Part shown: piece after piece, positions 31,067-33,385 of the stretch | Numbering within the stretch: position 1 is the stretch's first letter | Layout: each line of letters opens with the position of its first letter | From: Ophiothrix spiculata | Lineage: Eukaryota; Echinodermata; Ophiuroidea; Amphilepidida; Ophiotrichidae | Length of the DNA stretch: 33,385 nucleotides | Assembly (NCBI GenBank): GCA_000969725.1 | Contig: JXSR01S067169.1 | Strand: one strand, 5' to 3' | Position numbers and translations under genes: made by a program | The notes under the pieces: model-generated | Seen by the model: the letters and a program-made list of their open reading frames with translations, nothing else | Databases searched by the model: none | What the model was told of the DNA's origin: nothing

Positions 31067-31432
31067 GGTCCGTATGCACAAAACTGGACTAAATTTAGCA
31101 CCGGACTAAGTGAAATTTGAAATATTGAAAAATAATACTTTTTTTGATAATTCATGCTTTTGGTTAAAGATACTGGTACCTTAATATCACGATTCATTGG
31201 TCGATTTTAGATCATTGACATTTTTAGAGGAAATGGTTTTTCTGGGACTAACTATGGATAAACCAATATTTTGTTCTTTATGAAAAGTAAGCAAATTTTC
31301 CAAAACAGAAAAATGATCAAATCATAGAAATTTCAAAATAAATCTTAAAGCAAGGACATACATTATCACAAATTCCAAAAAGTGCGTTATTTTTTAACAA
31401 ATCAAGTCTCACTTGTTTTGTGCATACAGACC
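31067..31432. mobile_element. Harbinger-like MITE, 366 bp, TTA duplication
   Basis: GGTCCGTATGCACAAAAC at the left and GTTTTGTGCATACAGACC at the right (31415-31432) differ at one base. TTA is present at 31064-31066 and 31433-31435. Similar in length to the 30382 element but with a different TIR, so a separate family. The interior is AT-rich and non-coding. Confidence 0.75.
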
Positions 31433-32440
31433 TTAGTATCTATTTTCCTAGTACACTGACACACACAAGCTGTCATAAAAATTGCACATAGTGTCTACAT
31501 GGGTCCCCTACAAGATCTAAAACAGTTACTCATTCTTCCTGAACATCATGTATTGTTCCAAGTCATCACAAATGGAGAAATATATAATGGCTAGGTTACA
31601 CAGTATCATGTACTTTGGCAATCATTTTGGATAAAATGTGACAAAGAAGTATTTGGCTATAACAAAAAAAAATTGTTTGTCCTTTTAATGCCTAATTTTG
31701 GTAATCTTGTATATCTTTACTGTACCAAAGTATACCGTAAATAATGAACAAAACCCTGAAAAAGAGTGTGTTTCCGTCAAATTTTTTAGATGTTGAAATG
31801 AATGAAAAGCTTTTGGAAAACAATAACTTTTTCTGAAGGCATATAATTGAAAATTATCCCAATTTAAGTCCTATAAGGGTACACTGGTAACCTTTTTACT
31901 TGTAGTGTTGATGATTTCTGAAAAGTAAAGGCCCAGACCCCCCCCCCCCCAAAAAAAAAAAAGTTTTCGACCTGCCTGCACCATTGCTGGCATAGTCGTT
32001 GAGGTGGAACAAACAATTTTTTATTTTTGGCCTAATACGATTAGGAGTACACCGCCCTTTCCATGTTGTACAGACTAGACATGCCACACTTCATTCCAAA
32101 AACATAGCCCCACAGATGGCAGTGACAAAGAAAAAAAAAGCGTCATCAAAAGAAATAATAATAAACTGGATCATATGATGATATATCTGTCACTATATAT
32201 TAAGCCATGATGAAGTTAGGATCAAGAAATTTGGAATAAATAGAAGAAATGATGGCGTTATCTGTCAGTTTATATTAGATAAGATTAGTAATAGGATACA
32301 TTATACATTAAGCTCACATCCAACTTTGAGCCAAGCATCAATTTTCTCAGTCTACCCAATCAAGAACCCTACATATGTATAAATGTCGCTGTTATTTCAC
32401 ACCATTACCAGCAAGTCAAATACGGTTAAAAATACTTTTT
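31433..32440. other. No recognisable gene; C13-A12 tract at 31938-31962
   Basis: A C13-A12 junction (31938-31962) preceded by GGCCCAGA resembles the homopolymer junction at 14171-14193 and may mark another copy of that debris type. The minus-strand ORF 31896-32087 reads through it and is not a gene. Confidence 0.45.
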
Positions 32441-32719
32441 AAGGTGTCTGGTCCATGATAGATCTGCCCAAAATGTTCTACTTAAAAATCGGCGTGAATG
32501 ATATTTTGACTCGTTTTTGCATGCGAGTCGGTTTAAAAACAGCATTTTTGGAGGTTTTTTTGGGAAAAACTAGTGCAGGGGTCTATGGGAAATGTGGCAA
32601 AAGTGACATTATTTAGTGTTGATTCAAAAACGTCCCATCAAATTTTTTTGTCAGTGGGGGTCACCGACACTTGCGAAATCAAAACAAATGCGTACCAGTA
32701 CGCGTGGAACAGACACCTT
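32441..32719. mobile_element. Small TIR element (AAGGTGTCTGKTCCAYG)
   Basis: AAGGTGTCTGGTCCATG (32441-32457) and the inverse of AAGGTGTCTGTTCCACG (to 32719) match at 15 of 17 positions. The flanks do not give a clean target duplication. The overlapping ORFs on both strands (32573-32767 and 32638-32955) are incidental. Confidence 0.5.
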
Positions 32720-33198
32720 GATTTCAGATTTTGTCTGACAGAAAATGAAATGGATAGATACCATTGATTTAAGGTACAAAAAGTCAAAATTTGCAAAGAT
32801 TCAGACAGCAAAATTTTTAAATTGAAAATCACAGACCAATTGCATTCTTTACATGCATGTATGCAGAATTTGGTTCTAAGATAATCTGTTAAATCACCTG
32901 ACCTGCAAAATCCATTGGTCCTCCTTAAATTTATCTTGTCGCATAAAGCCAACATACTGTGCCTTTCTGACGGTGTTAATTGACAAGAGATCTATTTAAG
33001 GGGCCAATCCCAGACAAATCCCACGCATTATAACAGATATCTTCTTGTCGGGCTACTTCCAGTCACTGTACTTTTACCTCCCGACATGATCTTCACACCA
33101 AGGAGATTTGGGTGGGTTCTAATTCACTGATAGTCCTTTTTAATAGTTGTAACATCTTCAATTCATGGAGTTCATATGATTATTGTGAGGTATTTATC
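32720..33198. other. No recognisable feature
   Basis: AT-rich sequence without gene or RNA signal. Confidence 0.5.
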
Positions 33199-33273
33199 TA
33201 CAGGGTGTATCAAAAAGAAGTTTACAGGGATTAAAGTGATTCCATTTCAAAAAGTATGATACATCCTGTAAAA
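33199..33273. repeat. Short inverted repeat, transposon-like ends
   Basis: ACAGGGTGTATCA near 33200 and TGATACATCCTGT near 33259-33271 are inverted with one mismatch, about 75 bp apart end to end. The ACAGGGTGT start is of a kind seen at several transposon termini. It is too short to classify. Confidence 0.4.
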
Positions 33274-33341
33274 TTGTTTTTAATTATAAGTAAAATAGAC
33301 CATTGTCTTTCCATAACAGAAAAAACTAGAATACGCGGTTC

Positions 33342-33359
33342 TCGACACAAGAGTGTCGA
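33342..33359. repeat. Small perfect hairpin near window end
   Basis: TCGACAC-AAGA-GTGTCGA has 7-bp arms. It stands in a GC-richer patch that runs off the window, possibly the start of another repeat. Confidence 0.4.
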
Positions 33360-33385
33360 TCACAATGCCTCCGCCTTCCACCTTT

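Overview
This window looks like non-coding nuclear DNA from an animal, most likely a marine invertebrate. The support is AT-rich sequence, no open reading frame that reads as a conserved protein, vertebrate-type (TTAGGG)n-like repeats, tRNA-derived SINE-like units and a very high density of short inverted-repeat transposons. The mix of elements suggests a deuterostome such as an echinoderm or hemichordate, but that is an inference from general familiarity and is weak. I found no exon, rRNA gene, functional tRNA gene, CRISPR array or bacterial-type operon. All listed ORFs of 60-173 codons appear to be chance, transposon-internal or gap-derived.

Layout. Positions 1-8040 are mostly unique AT-rich sequence. 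They hold an 82-bp foldback insertion with a 10-bp target duplication (1182-1263), a decayed tRNA-like piece (2647-2712), a 372-bp hAT-like MITE (4345-4716), a minus-strand retroposon tail (5938-6115), a perfect 57-bp palindrome (6326-6382) and a truncated Kolobok-like MITE (7440-7720). From 8040 to 10900 there are three more TIR elements. From 10893 to 14100 there is nothing recognisable. From 14160 to 16680 lie homopolymer-rich transposon debris, a palindromic module reminiscent of Penelope-like ends, a TTGTTTAAA-rich foldback and an 88-bp MITE built around an AACGTTGG array. From 17560 to 18720 a SINE and two MITEs follow one another.

The region 19900-22020 is a 34-bp minisatellite, interrupted by a 631-base assembly gap (20151-20781) and by a 140-bp TIR element whose interior is degenerate telomeric repeat. 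From 22250 to 23620 there is a large inverted repeat, a 36-base G tract and probable repeat debris. From 24300 to 28000 the window is a dense MITE cluster. Three elements sit almost end to end (26971-27992), and two elements (25183-25855 and 27552-27992) belong to related families. From 28860 to 33385 there are a SINE-like unit, two roughly 365-bp Harbinger-like MITEs with TTA duplications and smaller inverted repeats.

No genes work together here. The content is best read as an intergenic or intronic landscape shaped by non-autonomous transposons (Harbinger-, Kolobok- and hAT-like), SINE/LINE tails and satellite expansion. Superfamily names rest on the TIR start and target-site length seen in the sequence, not on a transposase, which is absent.
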